This document shows positions 8,761-17,449 of a stretch of DNA of 48,168 nucleotides, one piece after another. Numbering within the stretch: the first letter of the stretch is position 1; each line of letters starts with the position of its first letter. The DNA lies in assembly GCA_015060705.1 (NCBI GenBank), contig SUXY01000016.1, positions 1 through 48,168 on the forward strand, written 5' to 3'. This DNA comes from Bacteroides sp. Its GTDB lineage: Bacteria; Bacteroidota; Bacteroidia; Bacteroidales; Bacteroidaceae. The notes under the pieces are model-generated. The model was not told the DNA's origin, ran no database searches, and saw nothing but the letters and a program-made list of their open reading frames with translations. A program made the position numbers and the translations under genes.

Positions 8761-10071
8761 TTATTTCAACAACAATTCTACTACATAATCCGTCTCCGTC
8801 GGCACTTCCGGGAATTTCAGTAAAACCCCTTCCTTATCTTGTGAGAAAGCGATGGGAGTACCATCTACAAAACGGATGGCTTTCTTTACTTTCGCCTTCA
8901 ATGGAAGATAGAGAGCCTTGTCTTGATAATCGAGCACATGAATAAACAAGCGATTTCCTTTTCGGGTAGATACGCCCCAAACATGTGGTTCCACATCACC
9001 TCCCCGGGTTCCATAAATAGTTTCACCATATTGAGCCATCCACTCTCCCATTTCCTTCATACGCTGAACAGCTGTAGCCGGAAGCTCACCATTGGGTTGT
9101 GGGCCGATGTTCATCAACAGGTTAGCATTCTTTCCAGCAGCACGCACCAAAAGTTGAATTAAAGTCTTGGTCGACTTATAGTTTTGGTCTTCAATATTAT
9201 ATCCCCAAGTACGGTTCATGGTCTCACAAGTTTCCAGCGGCAAGGCACTAACCTCTTGTCCATCCGAATAGCCCGACTTGTTCTCACCCGGCAAGTCACG
9301 TTCAAACATTTGGAAATCCTCACCTGCATAAGGAATACGATGGTGATTGTTCCCCACCAAACAAGCCGGTTGAAGTCGATGAATCAATGCGTATTGTTCT
9401 TCCAACTGCCAGTAGAAGCTTTCCGGTTGGTCCCATACACCGTCAAACCATATCGCACCAATCGGCCCATAGTTAGTCAATAATTCGGTAAGCTGATTAT
9501 TCATGAATTGATAGTAAGTCTGCCAATTCTCTTTTCCCTTCGGGCGACCGGTACCTTTCCCCGTCCTTCCCATCGGATAATCTTCCCGTTTCCAATCCAA
9601 ATGTGAGTAATAGAAATGAAGTTTGATACCCTGCTTTTGACATTCCTCTGCCAATTCTTTGAGTACATCCCGTTTGAACGGAGTCGCATCTACGATATCG
9701 TATTCCGATTCCTTCGTCTCAAACATAGAAAAGCTGTCATGGTGACGGCTTGTAATGGTAATGTACTTAGCACCCGATGCCTTGATTTGTGAGACCCATT
9801 CTGCCGCATTGAACTTGGAAGGATAAAATCCCGATGCCAATTTGGCATATTCGTCGCGATGGATATTACGGTCATTCATGTACCACTCACCACGGGCAGT
9901 CATGCTATAAACGCCCCAATGCAGGAAGATACCGAACTTGTTGTCCTGGAATTCCTTACGGGCTTGCAAGTTTTCGGGAGTAGGCGTATAAGTTTGTGCT
10001 TGGGCAGCCATGCCGGTACATAGGCAGAAAGCCATGCCCAACACTCCAATTTTCCAATTATTTTTCATCAT
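8761..10071 (-). CDS. Secreted GH29 alpha-L-fucosidase
   Basis: This 436-residue exported glycoside hydrolase has a signal peptide ending near MAAQAQ. It is expected to remove alpha-L-fucosyl residues. Family motifs are KFGIFLHWGVYS and EWYMNDR at the start of the barrel, ITSRHHDSFSMF, and GPIGAIWFDGVWD, in which Asp210 is the predicted nucleophile. The segment MFERDLPGE may hold the acid/base. A beta-sandwich follows the barrel. Two adjacent ATGs (10071 and 10068) are possible starts. It is unusual to find a fucosidase in a rhamnose operon without fucose catabolic genes nearby. A substrate carrying both deoxysugars, such as a plant cell-wall side chain, is inferred. Confidence 0.9.
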   Translation of the reverse strand: MMKNNWKIGVLGMAFCLCTGMAAQAQTYTPTPENLQARKEFQDNKFGIFLHWGVYSMTARGEWYMNDRNIHRDEYAKLASGFYPSKFNAAEWVSQIKASGAKYITITSRHHDSFSMFETKESEYDIVDATPFKRDVLKELAEECQKQGIKLHFYYSHLDWKREDYPMGRTGKGTGRPKGKENWQTYYQFMNNQLTELLTNYGPIGAIWFDGVWDQPESFYWQLEEQYALIHRLQPACLVGNNHHRIPYAGEDFQMFERDLPGENKSGYSDGQEVSALPLETCETMNRTWGYNIEDQNYKSTKTLIQLLVRAAGKNANLLMNIGPQPNGELPATAVQRMKEMGEWMAQYGETIYGTRGGDVEPHVWGVSTRKGNRLFIHVLDYQDKALYLPLKAKVKKAIRFVDGTPIAFSQDKEGVLLKFPEVPTETDYVVELLLK

Positions 10072-10105
10072 TGCAGTCGTTGATTAAGATTGTTATCCGT
10101 CAAAT

Positions 10106-10888
10106 TCAAATATGCGTAGAGTCCATACTTATGTCTACAATTTTTCCACTATCTTTCCACATCGTGACATATACAAAAACACCTCTTGAAACCAGAATTG
10201 CTCTATTGGCCTCTTGAGGGATTCCATCCGATCCATAAATATTCATCCGAATTACAACAGGCACTCCATCTACATTCAAGATAGAGAACGAACCACCCAC
10301 GTGTTTCTTGGCTGCATCCATTGCTTTTTTCACTATCTGCATCCGTTCTTCATCGTTCAGTTCCGGAAAACCGGACGGAACTTCCAGCTGCTTCGGCATC
10401 AATGATACATTCTTCAGTTTCAAAGGTTTTTCTATTTCTATCCCGTTATAGTCTTTATTACTCCTATATCCGGTCTTCAAGCCAAAAGGAGTACCATCAG
10501 TAAGCAGATAAACCATTGCCACAAAACCGTCTTCAAACCTGTGCACATATTCATCCTTGCTAAAATAAAGAATCCGATAATAGGAACTTCCACTGGCTAT
10601 CCCTTTGAATAAACCATTGTCCATCCCATCTTCCATCTCGAAGACCGACCGTACAATTTGTGGAGATACCTCCGTATCAATATAGCGACACAACTTCGAG
10701 TTTTCCTGCTCCAACACAGCCAACCCAGCCATTACCAATTCACGGCACTGCTCATAATCGAGTGAGAAATTCCATTCACGATAGACACGGAAGCCACCAG
10801 CGCCCTGCGCAGAAAGAGCGATGACACACACTACCTGCATGAGCACAACAAGAAACCAACGGGAGAGATGAGAAACACTAGTTTTCAT
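10106..10888 (-). CDS. Secreted protein of unknown function at the head of the rhamnose operon
   Basis: I do not recognise this 260-residue protein. It begins with a basic start and a hydrophobic segment (RWFLVVLMQVVCVIALSAQG), so it is probably exported to the periplasm. The rest is mixed alpha/beta, with FSLDYEQCRELVMAGLAVLEQ, a stretch that could be a substrate-independent fold (SYYRILYFSKDEYVH), and ELNDEERMQIVKKAMDAAKKHVG. No catalytic motif is evident. The gap to the fucosidase gene is only 34 bases, with no terminator or clear promoter, so it may be the first gene of the operon. A weak -7-like TATCTTCG lies at 10909-10916 on the minus strand. Confidence 0.6.
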   Translation of the reverse strand: MKTSVSHLSRWFLVVLMQVVCVIALSAQGAGGFRVYREWNFSLDYEQCRELVMAGLAVLEQENSKLCRYIDTEVSPQIVRSVFEMEDGMDNGLFKGIASGSSYYRILYFSKDEYVHRFEDGFVAMVYLLTDGTPFGLKTGYRSNKDYNGIEIEKPLKLKNVSLMPKQLEVPSGFPELNDEERMQIVKKAMDAAKKHVGGSFSILNVDGVPVVIRMNIYGSDGIPQEANRAILVSRGVFVYVTMWKDSGKIVDISMDSTHI

Positions 10889-10938
10889 AATGGTTGAAAT
10901 TAACTTGCCGAAGATACAAATAAAAACTGATTTTTATG

Positions 10939-10946
10939 TACATTTG
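10939..10946 (+). promoter_or_regulatory. Candidate -7 box for nth
   Basis: TACATTTG fits the Bacteroidetes TAnnTTTG element and lies 17 bases before the chosen ATG. No clean -33 TTTG was found at the usual spacing. Confidence 0.45.
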
Positions 10947-10963
10947 TGAACAAAATCAGCACC

Positions 10964-11605
10964 ATGAGAAAAAAAGAACTATACGATAAAGTCATCGCCT
11001 ACTTTGAGCAAGCCATGCCAGTAGCCGAAACGGAATTACACTACAGCAACCCATTCGAATTGCTGATAGCCGTCATACTCAGTGCCCAATGTACTGACAA
11101 ACGGGTGAACCTGATTACACCCCCTCTTTTTCATGACTTCCCGACTCCCGAAGCACTAGCTGCCAGCACTCCGGAAGTAATCTTTGAATACATCCGCAGT
11201 GTGAGTTATCCCAACAACAAAGCAAAACACTTGGTAGGTATGGCACAAATGCTGGTAAAAGAATTCCATAGCGAAGTACCCGGTACCCTTGAAGACCTAA
11301 TCAAGCTACCCGGAGTAGGTAGAAAAACCGCCAATGTCATTCAGAGCGTAGTGTTCAACAAAGCGGCCATGGCAGTCGACACCCATGTATTCCGGGTGAG
11401 CCATCGAATCGGTTTAGTTCCGAAAAGCTGTACGACTCCCCTCTCCACCGAAAAGTACCTAATGAAATACCTCCCCGAGGCAATTGTACCTAAAGCTCAT
11501 CATTGGTTGATTCTGCATGGAAGATATGTATGTGTTGCCCGAAATCCCAAATGTGAAGTTTGCGGCCTGAACGGCATCTGTACTGCCTCTATGTTAATAA
11601 AATAA
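10964..11605 (+). CDS. nth: Endonuclease III (DNA glycosylase/AP lyase)
   Basis: This 213-residue base-excision repair enzyme removes oxidised pyrimidines and cuts at the abasic site. The helix-hairpin-helix LPGVGRKTANVI contains the catalytic Lys121, and AVDTHVFRVSHR holds the catalytic Asp139. The C-terminus has the [4Fe-4S] loop C-x6-C-x2-C-x5-C (Cys190, 197, 200, 206). I chose the ATG at 10964 over a GTG at 10946, because the GTG lies inside the presumed -7 box and the shorter form matches the usual length (211 in E. coli). The gene stands alone, divergent from the rhamnose operon. Confidence 0.96.
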   Translation: MRKKELYDKVIAYFEQAMPVAETELHYSNPFELLIAVILSAQCTDKRVNLITPPLFHDFPTPEALAASTPEVIFEYIRSVSYPNNKAKHLVGMAQMLVKEFHSEVPGTLEDLIKLPGVGRKTANVIQSVVFNKAAMAVDTHVFRVSHRIGLVPKSCTTPLSTEKYLMKYLPEAIVPKAHHWLILHGRYVCVARNPKCEVCGLNGICTASMLIK

Positions 11606-11645
11606 ATAAAGCAACGTTCCATTAACGATATTTGGGAAATATCAT

Positions 11646-11653
11646 TATCTTTG
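11646..11653 (+). promoter_or_regulatory. Candidate -7 box for the GH35 gene
   Basis: TATCTTTG fits TAnnTTTG and lies 34 bases upstream of the GH35 ATG. The nearest upstream TTTG (11631) is only 11 bases away, shorter than the usual spacing. Confidence 0.5.
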
Positions 11654-11687
11654 CCCAGAATGAAAATACTATAAAAAAAATAACACT

Positions 11688-13565
11688 ATGAAAAAATTAT
11701 TCTATCTACTTCTTCTTTTTACCTTATTACCATTGGGTAGCTTCGCACAAAAGAAGATTTCTTTCGAGATTAAGGATGGTGATTTTTACTTGAATGGTAA
11801 GCCGACTCCGGTATTATCTGGTGAAATGCACTATTCTCGTATTCCACACCAATATTGGCGTCATCGTTTCCAGATGATGAAGGGCATGGGCTTGAACACC
11901 GTTGCTACTTACGTATTCTGGAACTGGCACGAAGTAGAACCAGGCAAGTGGGATTTTGAAGGTGACAAGAACTTGGCAGAATACATCCGCATTGCCGGTG
12001 AAGAAGGCATGATGGTGATTTTGCGTCCAGGCCCATACGTTTGCGCAGAATGGGAATTCGGCGGTTATCCTTGGTGGTTGCAGAACGTAGAAGGCATGGA
12101 AATCCGTCGTGACAACGAACAATTCTTGAAACATACCAAATTGTACATCGAACGTTTGTACAAGGAAGTAGGTCACTTGCTCTGTACTAAGGGTGGTCCA
12201 ATCATCATGGTACAGTGTGAAAACGAATTTGGTTCATACGTATCACAACGTCAAGACATTCCATTGGAAGAACATCGCGCTTATAACGCAAAAATCAAGC
12301 AACAATTGGCTGATGCAGGTTTCGACGTACCTTTGTTTACTTCAGACGGTAGTTGGTTGTTCGAAGGTGGCAGCACACCGGGGGCACTTCCGACAGCTAA
12401 TGGCGAAAGTAACATCGAAAACTTGAAGAACGCTGTCAACAAGTATCACGGCGGCAAGGGCCCGTACATGGTTGCTGAATTCTATCCGGGTTGGTTAGCA
12501 CACTGGGCTGAACCACATCCAAATGTAAGCGCATCCAGCATCGCCCGTCAGACTGACTTGTATTTGAAGAATGATGTTTCTATCAACTTCTACATGGTTC
12601 ATGGTGGTACTAACTTCGCTTTCACTAGCGGTGCTAACTATGACAAGCGTCGCGACATCCAGCCTGACTTGACCAGCTATGACTACGATGCTCCTATCAG
12701 CGAAGCTGGTTGGGTTACTCCAAAATACGATTCTATCCGTACCGTCATCAAGAATTACGTAAAGAACGTACCAGAAGCCCCAGCACGTATTCCAGTAATT
12801 GAAATCCCTTCGATCAAGTTGAATAAGGTAGCCGATGTTTTGGGTTGGGCAGAACGCATGACTCCAGTTAGCGCCAATCAACCGTTGACTTTCGAACAGT
12901 TAAATCAAGGTTATGGTTACGTATTGTATAGCCGTCGTTTCAACCAACCTATTAGTGGTACTTTGTCTATCCCTGGTTTGCGTGACTATGCTGTTATCTA
13001 CATTGATGGCGAAAAGGTGGGCGAACTGAACCGTAACACCCAGACTTACGACATGGAAATCAATGTTCCGTTCAATGCTACATTGCAAATCTTGGTAGAA
13101 AACATGGGTCGTATCAACTATGGTAGCGAAATCGTTCACAACACCAAGGGTATCATCAGCCCAGTAACTATTGCAGGACAGGAAATCAGCGGTAATTGGG
13201 AAATGTACCAACTCCCGATGAGTGAAGTGCCTGATTTCAGCAAGATGGGACGGAATGCATTCAACAATGGCACTTCTCAAGCCAACCGTTTGAAGGATTG
13301 TCCGGTATTGTACGAAGGTACTTTCACATTGGATGAAACCGGTGATACATTCATCGATATGGAAGCTTGGGGCAAAGGTATCATCTTCGTAAACGGACAC
13401 AACATCGGCCGTTACTGGAAGGTAGGTCCTCAGCAGACTCTTTACATCCCAGGAGTATGGTTGAACAAGGGCGAAAACAAGATTGTGATTTTCGAACAGC
13501 TCAACGAAACTCCAATGACAGAAGTGAAGACAGTCAAGGTTCCTGTATTAACTAACTTGAAATAA
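11688..13565 (+). CDS. Secreted GH35 beta-galactosidase
   Basis: This 625-residue exported enzyme has a signal peptide ending near LGSFAQ. It would release terminal beta-D-galactose from glycans. Family motifs include FYLNGKPTPVLSGEMHYSR, TYVFWNWHEVEPG and ILRPGPYVCAEWEFGG. Glu180 in CENEFGSY is the predicted acid/base and Glu264 in MVAEFYPGW the predicted nucleophile. C-terminal beta-sandwich regions follow, with a jelly-roll-like GKGIIFVNGHNIGRYW. The codon choice is strongly biased (TTG for Leu; GGT and AAC common), unlike the neighbouring nth, which suggests high expression. It has its own promoter box and terminator and no SusC/SusD partner, so it appears to be a solitary transcription unit. 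The natural substrate is not shown. Confidence 0.94.
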   Translation: MKKLFYLLLLFTLLPLGSFAQKKISFEIKDGDFYLNGKPTPVLSGEMHYSRIPHQYWRHRFQMMKGMGLNTVATYVFWNWHEVEPGKWDFEGDKNLAEYIRIAGEEGMMVILRPGPYVCAEWEFGGYPWWLQNVEGMEIRRDNEQFLKHTKLYIERLYKEVGHLLCTKGGPIIMVQCENEFGSYVSQRQDIPLEEHRAYNAKIKQQLADAGFDVPLFTSDGSWLFEGGSTPGALPTANGESNIENLKNAVNKYHGGKGPYMVAEFYPGWLAHWAEPHPNVSASSIARQTDLYLKNDVSINFYMVHGGTNFAFTSGANYDKRRDIQPDLTSYDYDAPISEAGWVTPKYDSIRTVIKNYVKNVPEAPARIPVIEIPSIKLNKVADVLGWAERMTPVSANQPLTFEQLNQGYGYVLYSRRFNQPISGTLSIPGLRDYAVIYIDGEKVGELNRNTQTYDMEINVPFNATLQILVENMGRINYGSEIVHNTKGIISPVTIAGQEISGNWEMYQLPMSEVPDFSKMGRNAFNNGTSQANRLKDCPVLYEGTFTLDETGDTFIDMEAWGKGIIFVNGHNIGRYWKVGPQQTLYIPGVWLNKGENKIVIFEQLNETPMTEVKTVKVPVLTNLK

Positions 13566-13576
13566 TTATTCCTATT

Positions 13577-13618
13577 AAAAGAAAGCCCTGAATGAAGATT
13601 CATTCAGGGCTTTCTTTT
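13577..13618. terminator. Perfect bidirectional terminator hairpin
   Basis: Two exact 20-base arms (13577-13596 and 13599-13618) are separated by the two bases GA. The stem has an A-tract on one side and a T-tract on the other, so it can stop both the GH35 transcript and the opposing hydrolase transcript. The right arm reaches two bases into the stop codon of the opposing gene. Confidence 0.9.
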
Positions 13619-14393
13619 AAATTATGATTTCTAAACCGTCATAAGCAAAATGAACATGAGGCGGAAGCAACTTTTCAGCCTCTTCATGCAAACCGGCATG
13701 ATGGCTCATGTGGACAAAATACGTTTCTTTCGGAGCCAACCGCTTAACATTTCCCAACGCTTCACTTATACTCTGATGCGTTCCATGTGGCTGAGGACGC
13801 AAGGCATTCATCACCAACACATCCAGCCCTTGTAACTTTTCGTATTCACTTTCGGGCATAGTAAGCATATCGGTTATCCAAGCCATCTTTCCGACACGAA
13901 AACCGAGAATCGGCAATTTGCCATGCATTATCCGAATGGGAAGTACCTCCACTTTGGTACCTTCGGAGTTACTAACCTGAAAAGGAACTCCCGGATTGAC
14001 TTCTTCCAACAAGATACGAGGGACACCCGGATAAAGATTTTCAGCAAAACAATAAGGTATCCGTTCGCGTAAATGCTGGGCAGCGTATGGCTCAGCATAA
14101 ACAGGTACATCACGGAAACGACAGAACGGACGAAGATCATCCAAACCACCTACATGATCGTAATGTTCATGAGTAACCAATACGGCGTCAATCGCCTTGA
14201 AATCATTCAAGCGAATCATCTGTTCGCGAAAATCCGGACCACAATCCATTAAAACACGAACGCCGTTCACATCAATCACGCCAGAACAACGTGAACGATT
14301 GTCTTTCGGATCCTGACTAGTACACACCGGACAAGTACACCCTATTTCAGGTACACCCGTCGAAGTTCCACTTCCTATAATCGTTATTTTCAT
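13617..14393 (-). CDS. Metallo-beta-lactamase-fold hydrolase (PhnP/cyclic-phosphodiesterase-like)
   Basis: This 258-residue cytosolic protein has the binuclear metal signature THEHYDHVGG (HxHxDH) and an N-terminal ITIIGSGTSTGVPEIGCTC, typical of the PhnP and RNase Z-like branch of the fold. Further metal ligands are expected at MDCGPDFRE and the His of RIMHGKLP, with HMSHHAG near the end. The early cysteine group C-x-C-x2-C resembles the extra metal site of PhnP. No phosphonate genes are nearby, so the substrate is unknown and may be a phosphodiester. It follows murB by 7 bases and is probably co-transcribed with it. Confidence 0.85.
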   Translation of the reverse strand: MKITIIGSGTSTGVPEIGCTCPVCTSQDPKDNRSRCSGVIDVNGVRVLMDCGPDFREQMIRLNDFKAIDAVLVTHEHYDHVGGLDDLRPFCRFRDVPVYAEPYAAQHLRERIPYCFAENLYPGVPRILLEEVNPGVPFQVSNSEGTKVEVLPIRIMHGKLPILGFRVGKMAWITDMLTMPESEYEKLQGLDVLVMNALRPQPHGTHQSISEALGNVKRLAPKETYFVHMSHHAGLHEEAEKLLPPHVHFAYDGLEIII

Positions 14394-14400
14394 ATTTTCT

Positions 14401-15411
14401 TTATATAAAGTTCACTTCCGGCAAAATGTTTATACCGAACTTCTCATATACCGATTTTTGTATAGCTTCTGATAATGCTATTACTTCTGCTCCAACAGCA
14501 CCTCCCAGATTCACTAATACCAAAGCCTGCTTGTCATGAACACCCGCACGGCCCAAACGTTTCCCCTTCCAGCCACATTGATCGATCATCCAAGCTGCCG
14601 GAATCTTTATGCTTTCAGCATCGACTTCGTAATGTGGTATCAACGGATAGTCCACCAACAACGCATCAAAATGTTCACGAGAAATGACAGGATTCATAAA
14701 GAAGCTACCGGCATTACCTTGTAGCTTTGGATCTGGAAGTTTAGCTTCCCGTATACTTATAATAGCTTGGCGTACGTTAGCTAGTGTCAAACGAACCTTC
14801 TGCTTTTCCAACTCCAAACGTATATTGCCATAATCCAGATGATAGCATGGCGTTTTCTTCAAACGATAGGACACATGAGTGACCAAATACTGATATTTCA
14901 ACGAAGACTTGAAAACACTCTCCCGATAAGCATACCCACATTCTTCATTCTTGAAAATACTTTCTTTACCGGTAGACACTTCGATTGCCTCCACTCCTAC
15001 AATCAAGTCCTTGACCTCAACACCATACGCACCGATATTCTGTACAGCCGAAGCACCAACCTCACCCGGAATCAATGAAAGATTTTCAGCACCATACCAT
15101 TCATTCTCAACTGTCATTGCCACAAAATCATCCCAAACTTCTCCGGCCCCTACCCGTACCACGACTTCGTTCGTATCTTCATGGATGACCTCATAGCCTT
15201 TAATCGCAGAATGTAGAATAATCCCTGAAAAATCGCCTGTAAACAACAAGTTGCTGCCTTTCCCTATATGTAACCACTGATTATCCTTGACATATAGGCT
15301 CAATACCTTTTTCAATTCTTCCACCGAAGCATATTCAATGAAGACAGATGCTTTCACATCCATTCCGAAAGTATTATGCGGCAACAAAGAATAATCCCGA
15401 AATATCTTCAT
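14401..15411 (-). CDS. murB: UDP-N-acetylenolpyruvoylglucosamine reductase
   Basis: This 336-residue cytosolic flavoenzyme makes UDP-MurNAc for peptidoglycan synthesis, using NADPH. The start [11 protein letters not shown] and the FAD-binding [32 protein letters not shown] and [13 protein letters not shown] are characteristic. The Ser in GSFF is the expected proton donor, and the C-terminal LPEVNFI carries the conserved Glu. The C-terminal insertion corresponds to type I MurB, as in E. coli (342 residues). It is 6 bases downstream of a lipoprotein gene and 7 bases upstream of the metallo-hydrolase, so the three form an operon. Confidence 0.96.
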   Translation of the reverse strand: MKIFRDYSLLPHNTFGMDVKASVFIEYASVEELKKVLSLYVKDNQWLHIGKGSNLLFTGDFSGIILHSAIKGYEVIHEDTNEVVVRVGAGEVWDDFVAMTVENEWYGAENLSLIPGEVGASAVQNIGAYGVEVKDLIVGVEAIEVSTGKESIFKNEECGYAYRESVFKSSLKYQYLVTHVSYRLKKTPCYHLDYGNIRLELEKQKVRLTLANVRQAIISIREAKLPDPKLQGNAGSFFMNPVISREHFDALLVDYPLIPHYEVDAESIKIPAAWMIDQCGWKGKRLGRAGVHDKQALVLVNLGGAVGAEVIALSEAIQKSVYEKFGINILPEVNFI

Positions 15412-15417
15412 CCTCCA

Positions 15418-16275
15418 TCAATTACTTAAATCTTCGAAACGCGTCAATCTCCATTCTCCATTCCGGCATCTGAAATACAACGTGTTAGAGAATCCATTAC
15501 CAAAACCGCGCAATTCGATGATACGTGTTCGGGAATTCAAGTTCAAACGCTGACCATAGTTTACATTGGTGAGAAATTCATTCGGCAACTTCGGTTGGAA
15601 AGTAAACCATTGCGCTTTCTGAATTGTAGTCTCCAATATCTGGAATTCATCATCCGGATCAGGTGCCACAAATGGCAATGGATCAGCGACACGTTCCGCT
15701 TGAAATAGGGAATCATTTGCAAAACGTTCATAAAACTCGTAAAAATCTTCTTGACCGTTATCTTCTTTCGGCATGGTAGCATCGTCTATCGCCTCCAACT
15801 TCCACCAACCATACAAACGCTCGAAGTAATAACGTTTCATCTTCTTCTGCTTCAAGTCAATCCACTCTATACGCACACTAGTCGATGCCGTATCCTTTTC
15901 CAACTCGGCATCGTCCAAATTATCGTAAAGCATGGTATAGAACTCTTGTTGACTGAAAAGTGGATCGTGTACCCAATCTTCCTTCATAATGGAATCTTTC
16001 TGGTTATCCATATAATAGGGTAATGGGAATAGGATACGACGCAACTGTAATCTCTCGTCCAATGCAAAATTGTACAAAAAATCGGCAAAGCTTTCATCGG
16101 CAGCAGCCGGAATAACCGGTTCTTCCTCTACCTCTTCTACCAACAACGAATCTGCCATGGCTTCGATAGAATCTGCCCATTCCATCTGTTCTTCATGCGC
16201 ATCGGTATTCTTCTTCCCCCCACCGCAAGAAGTCAAGCATCCCAGCAAACAAATTCCAATAATCAGTTTCTTCAT
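15418..16275 (-). CDS. Lipoprotein of unknown function (DUF4348-like)
   Basis: This 285-residue protein has the signal MKKLIIGICLLG and the lipobox LTSCGGG. I chose the ATG at 16275; an upstream ATG at 16299 would add eight residues before the signal. After an acidic linker (DSLLVEEVEEEP) comes a globular domain with FLYNFALDERLQLRRILFPLP, YYFERLYGWWKLEAIDD and FYFRC-type strands near the end, which recall the Bacteroidales DUF4348 family. This assignment is from memory and unverified. No catalytic motif is visible. It heads the murB operon, so it may have a cell-envelope role. Confidence 0.65.
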   Translation of the reverse strand: MKKLIIGICLLGCLTSCGGGKKNTDAHEEQMEWADSIEAMADSLLVEEVEEEPVIPAAADESFADFLYNFALDERLQLRRILFPLPYYMDNQKDSIMKEDWVHDPLFSQQEFYTMLYDNLDDAELEKDTASTSVRIEWIDLKQKKMKRYYFERLYGWWKLEAIDDATMPKEDNGQEDFYEFYERFANDSLFQAERVADPLPFVAPDPDDEFQILETTIQKAQWFTFQPKLPNEFLTNVNYGQRLNLNSRTRIIELRGFGNGFSNTLYFRCRNGEWRLTRFEDLSN

Positions 16276-16301
16276 TGACTTGTTTCTTGAAAAATTCAAC
16301 G

Positions 16302-16309
16302 CAAAAATA
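16302..16309 (-). promoter_or_regulatory. Candidate -7 box for the lipoprotein-murB operon
   Basis: Read on the minus strand this is TATTTTTG, which fits TAnnTTTG, 26 bases upstream of the lipoprotein ATG. It lies back to back with the pheS promoter box. Confidence 0.45.
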
Positions 16310-16330
16310 TAAATATTCCGTTTAATTCGC

Positions 16331-16338
16331 TAACTTTG
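16331..16338 (+). promoter_or_regulatory. Candidate -7 box for pheS
   Basis: TAACTTTG fits TAnnTTTG, 27 bases before the pheS ATG. An AAGGAA stretch at 16358-16363 may serve as a ribosome binding site. Confidence 0.5.
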
Positions 16339-16365
16339 TCGCCATTAAAAAATAAACAAGGAACT

Positions 16366-17400
16366 ATGTTAGCAAAAATAGAACAACTCCTTCAGGAAAT
16401 TGAAGGCTTGCAAGCATCCAATGCAGAAGAGTTGGAAGTGCTTCGCATCAAATATTTAAGTAAGAAAGGTGCCATCAATGAGTTAATGGCTGACTTCCGC
16501 AATGTTCCCGCAGAACAGAAGAAGGAAGTAGGTATGAAGGTGAACGAATTAAAGAACAAGGCACAAGAAAAGATTGCTGCCTTGAAAGAAACATTCGCTA
16601 CCCTAGACAATAGTGCTGCAGAAATGGACTTGACTCGTACTGCCTATCCTATCGGTTTGGGAACTCGTCATCCATTGAACATCGTGAAGAACGAAATCAT
16701 CGATATCTTCCACCGTTTGGGCTTCAGCATTGCCGATGGTCCGGAAATCGAAGACGACTGGCATGTATTCTCTTCCATGAACTTTGCCGAAGACCATCCG
16801 GCACGCGACATGCAGGATACTTTCTTCGTGGAAGCCAATGCCGAAGACGTGAAGAAAAACGTGATTCTCCGCACACACACTTCATCAATACAAGCCCGCG
16901 TCATGGAACATACCCAACCGCCAATCCGTGTGATTTGCCCGGGACGTGTATACCGTAATGAAGCCATCAGCTATCGAGCCCATGCTTTCTTCCATCAAGT
17001 AGAAGCATTATATATAGACAAGAACGTATCGTTCACCGACTTGAAACAGGTATTGTTACTCTTTGCCAAGGAAATGTTCGGCGAACAAACTCAAATCCGT
17101 TTGCGTCCGTCTTACTTCCCATTCACTGAACCAAGTGCAGAAATGGACATCAGCTGTAACATCTGTGGTGGTAAGGGCTGTCCTTTCTGTAAGGGAACCG
17201 GTTGGGTAGAAATCTTGGGTTGTGGTATGGTAGACCCGAACGTACTCGAACTGAACGGTATCGACAGTAAGGTATATTCCGGTTATGCACTCGGTATGGG
17301 TATCGAACGTATTACCAACTTGAAGTATCGTGTGAACGACTTGCGTCTGTTCTCTGAAAACGATACCCGTTTCTTGAAAGAATTTGAAGCAGCTAACTAA
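16366..17400 (+). CDS. pheS: Phenylalanine-tRNA ligase alpha subunit
   Basis: This 344-residue subunit charges tRNA-Phe together with PheT, which is not in the window. The N-terminal coiled coil (residues about 1-90) is followed by the class II catalytic core with GTRHPLNIV, RVYRNEAISYRAHAFFHQVE (motif 2) and GYALGMGIERI (motif 3). A small cysteine cluster, C-x2-C-x4-C-x2-C, lies in CNICGGKGCPFCKGTGW. I chose the ATG at 16366, because the upstream in-frame start at 16336 lies inside the presumed -7 box. A terminator follows directly, so pheS is transcribed alone or reads through to the MFS gene. Confidence 0.96.
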   Translation: MLAKIEQLLQEIEGLQASNAEELEVLRIKYLSKKGAINELMADFRNVPAEQKKEVGMKVNELKNKAQEKIAALKETFATLDNSAAEMDLTRTAYPIGLGTRHPLNIVKNEIIDIFHRLGFSIADGPEIEDDWHVFSSMNFAEDHPARDMQDTFFVEANAEDVKKNVILRTHTSSIQARVMEHTQPPIRVICPGRVYRNEAISYRAHAFFHQVEALYIDKNVSFTDLKQVLLLFAKEMFGEQTQIRLRPSYFPFTEPSAEMDISCNICGGKGCPFCKGTGWVEILGCGMVDPNVLELNGIDSKVYSGYALGMGIERITNLKYRVNDLRLFSENDTRFLKEFEAAN

Positions 17401-17408
17401 ACAACCAT

Positions 17409-17436
17409 AAAAGTGGGTGATACACACCCACTTTTT
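17409..17436 (+). terminator. Intrinsic terminator after pheS
   Basis: An 11-bp stem (AAAAGTGGGTG pairing with CACCCACTTTT) has a five-base loop and a T-tract. It ends only about 13 bases before the ATG of the MFS gene. Confidence 0.85.
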
Positions 17437-17449
17437 TATTGCCATAAGT

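Noticed and set aside
1-10888. Rhamnose regulator (RhaR-type) gene
   Set aside because: No AraC-type gene lies near the rhamnose operon in this window. The only AraC-type gene is beside the mannan genes, more than 9 kb away.
10946-10963. GTG start adding six residues to endonuclease III
   Set aside because: The GTG lies at the edge of the -7 box, and the resulting protein is longer than usual. The ATG at 10964 fits better.
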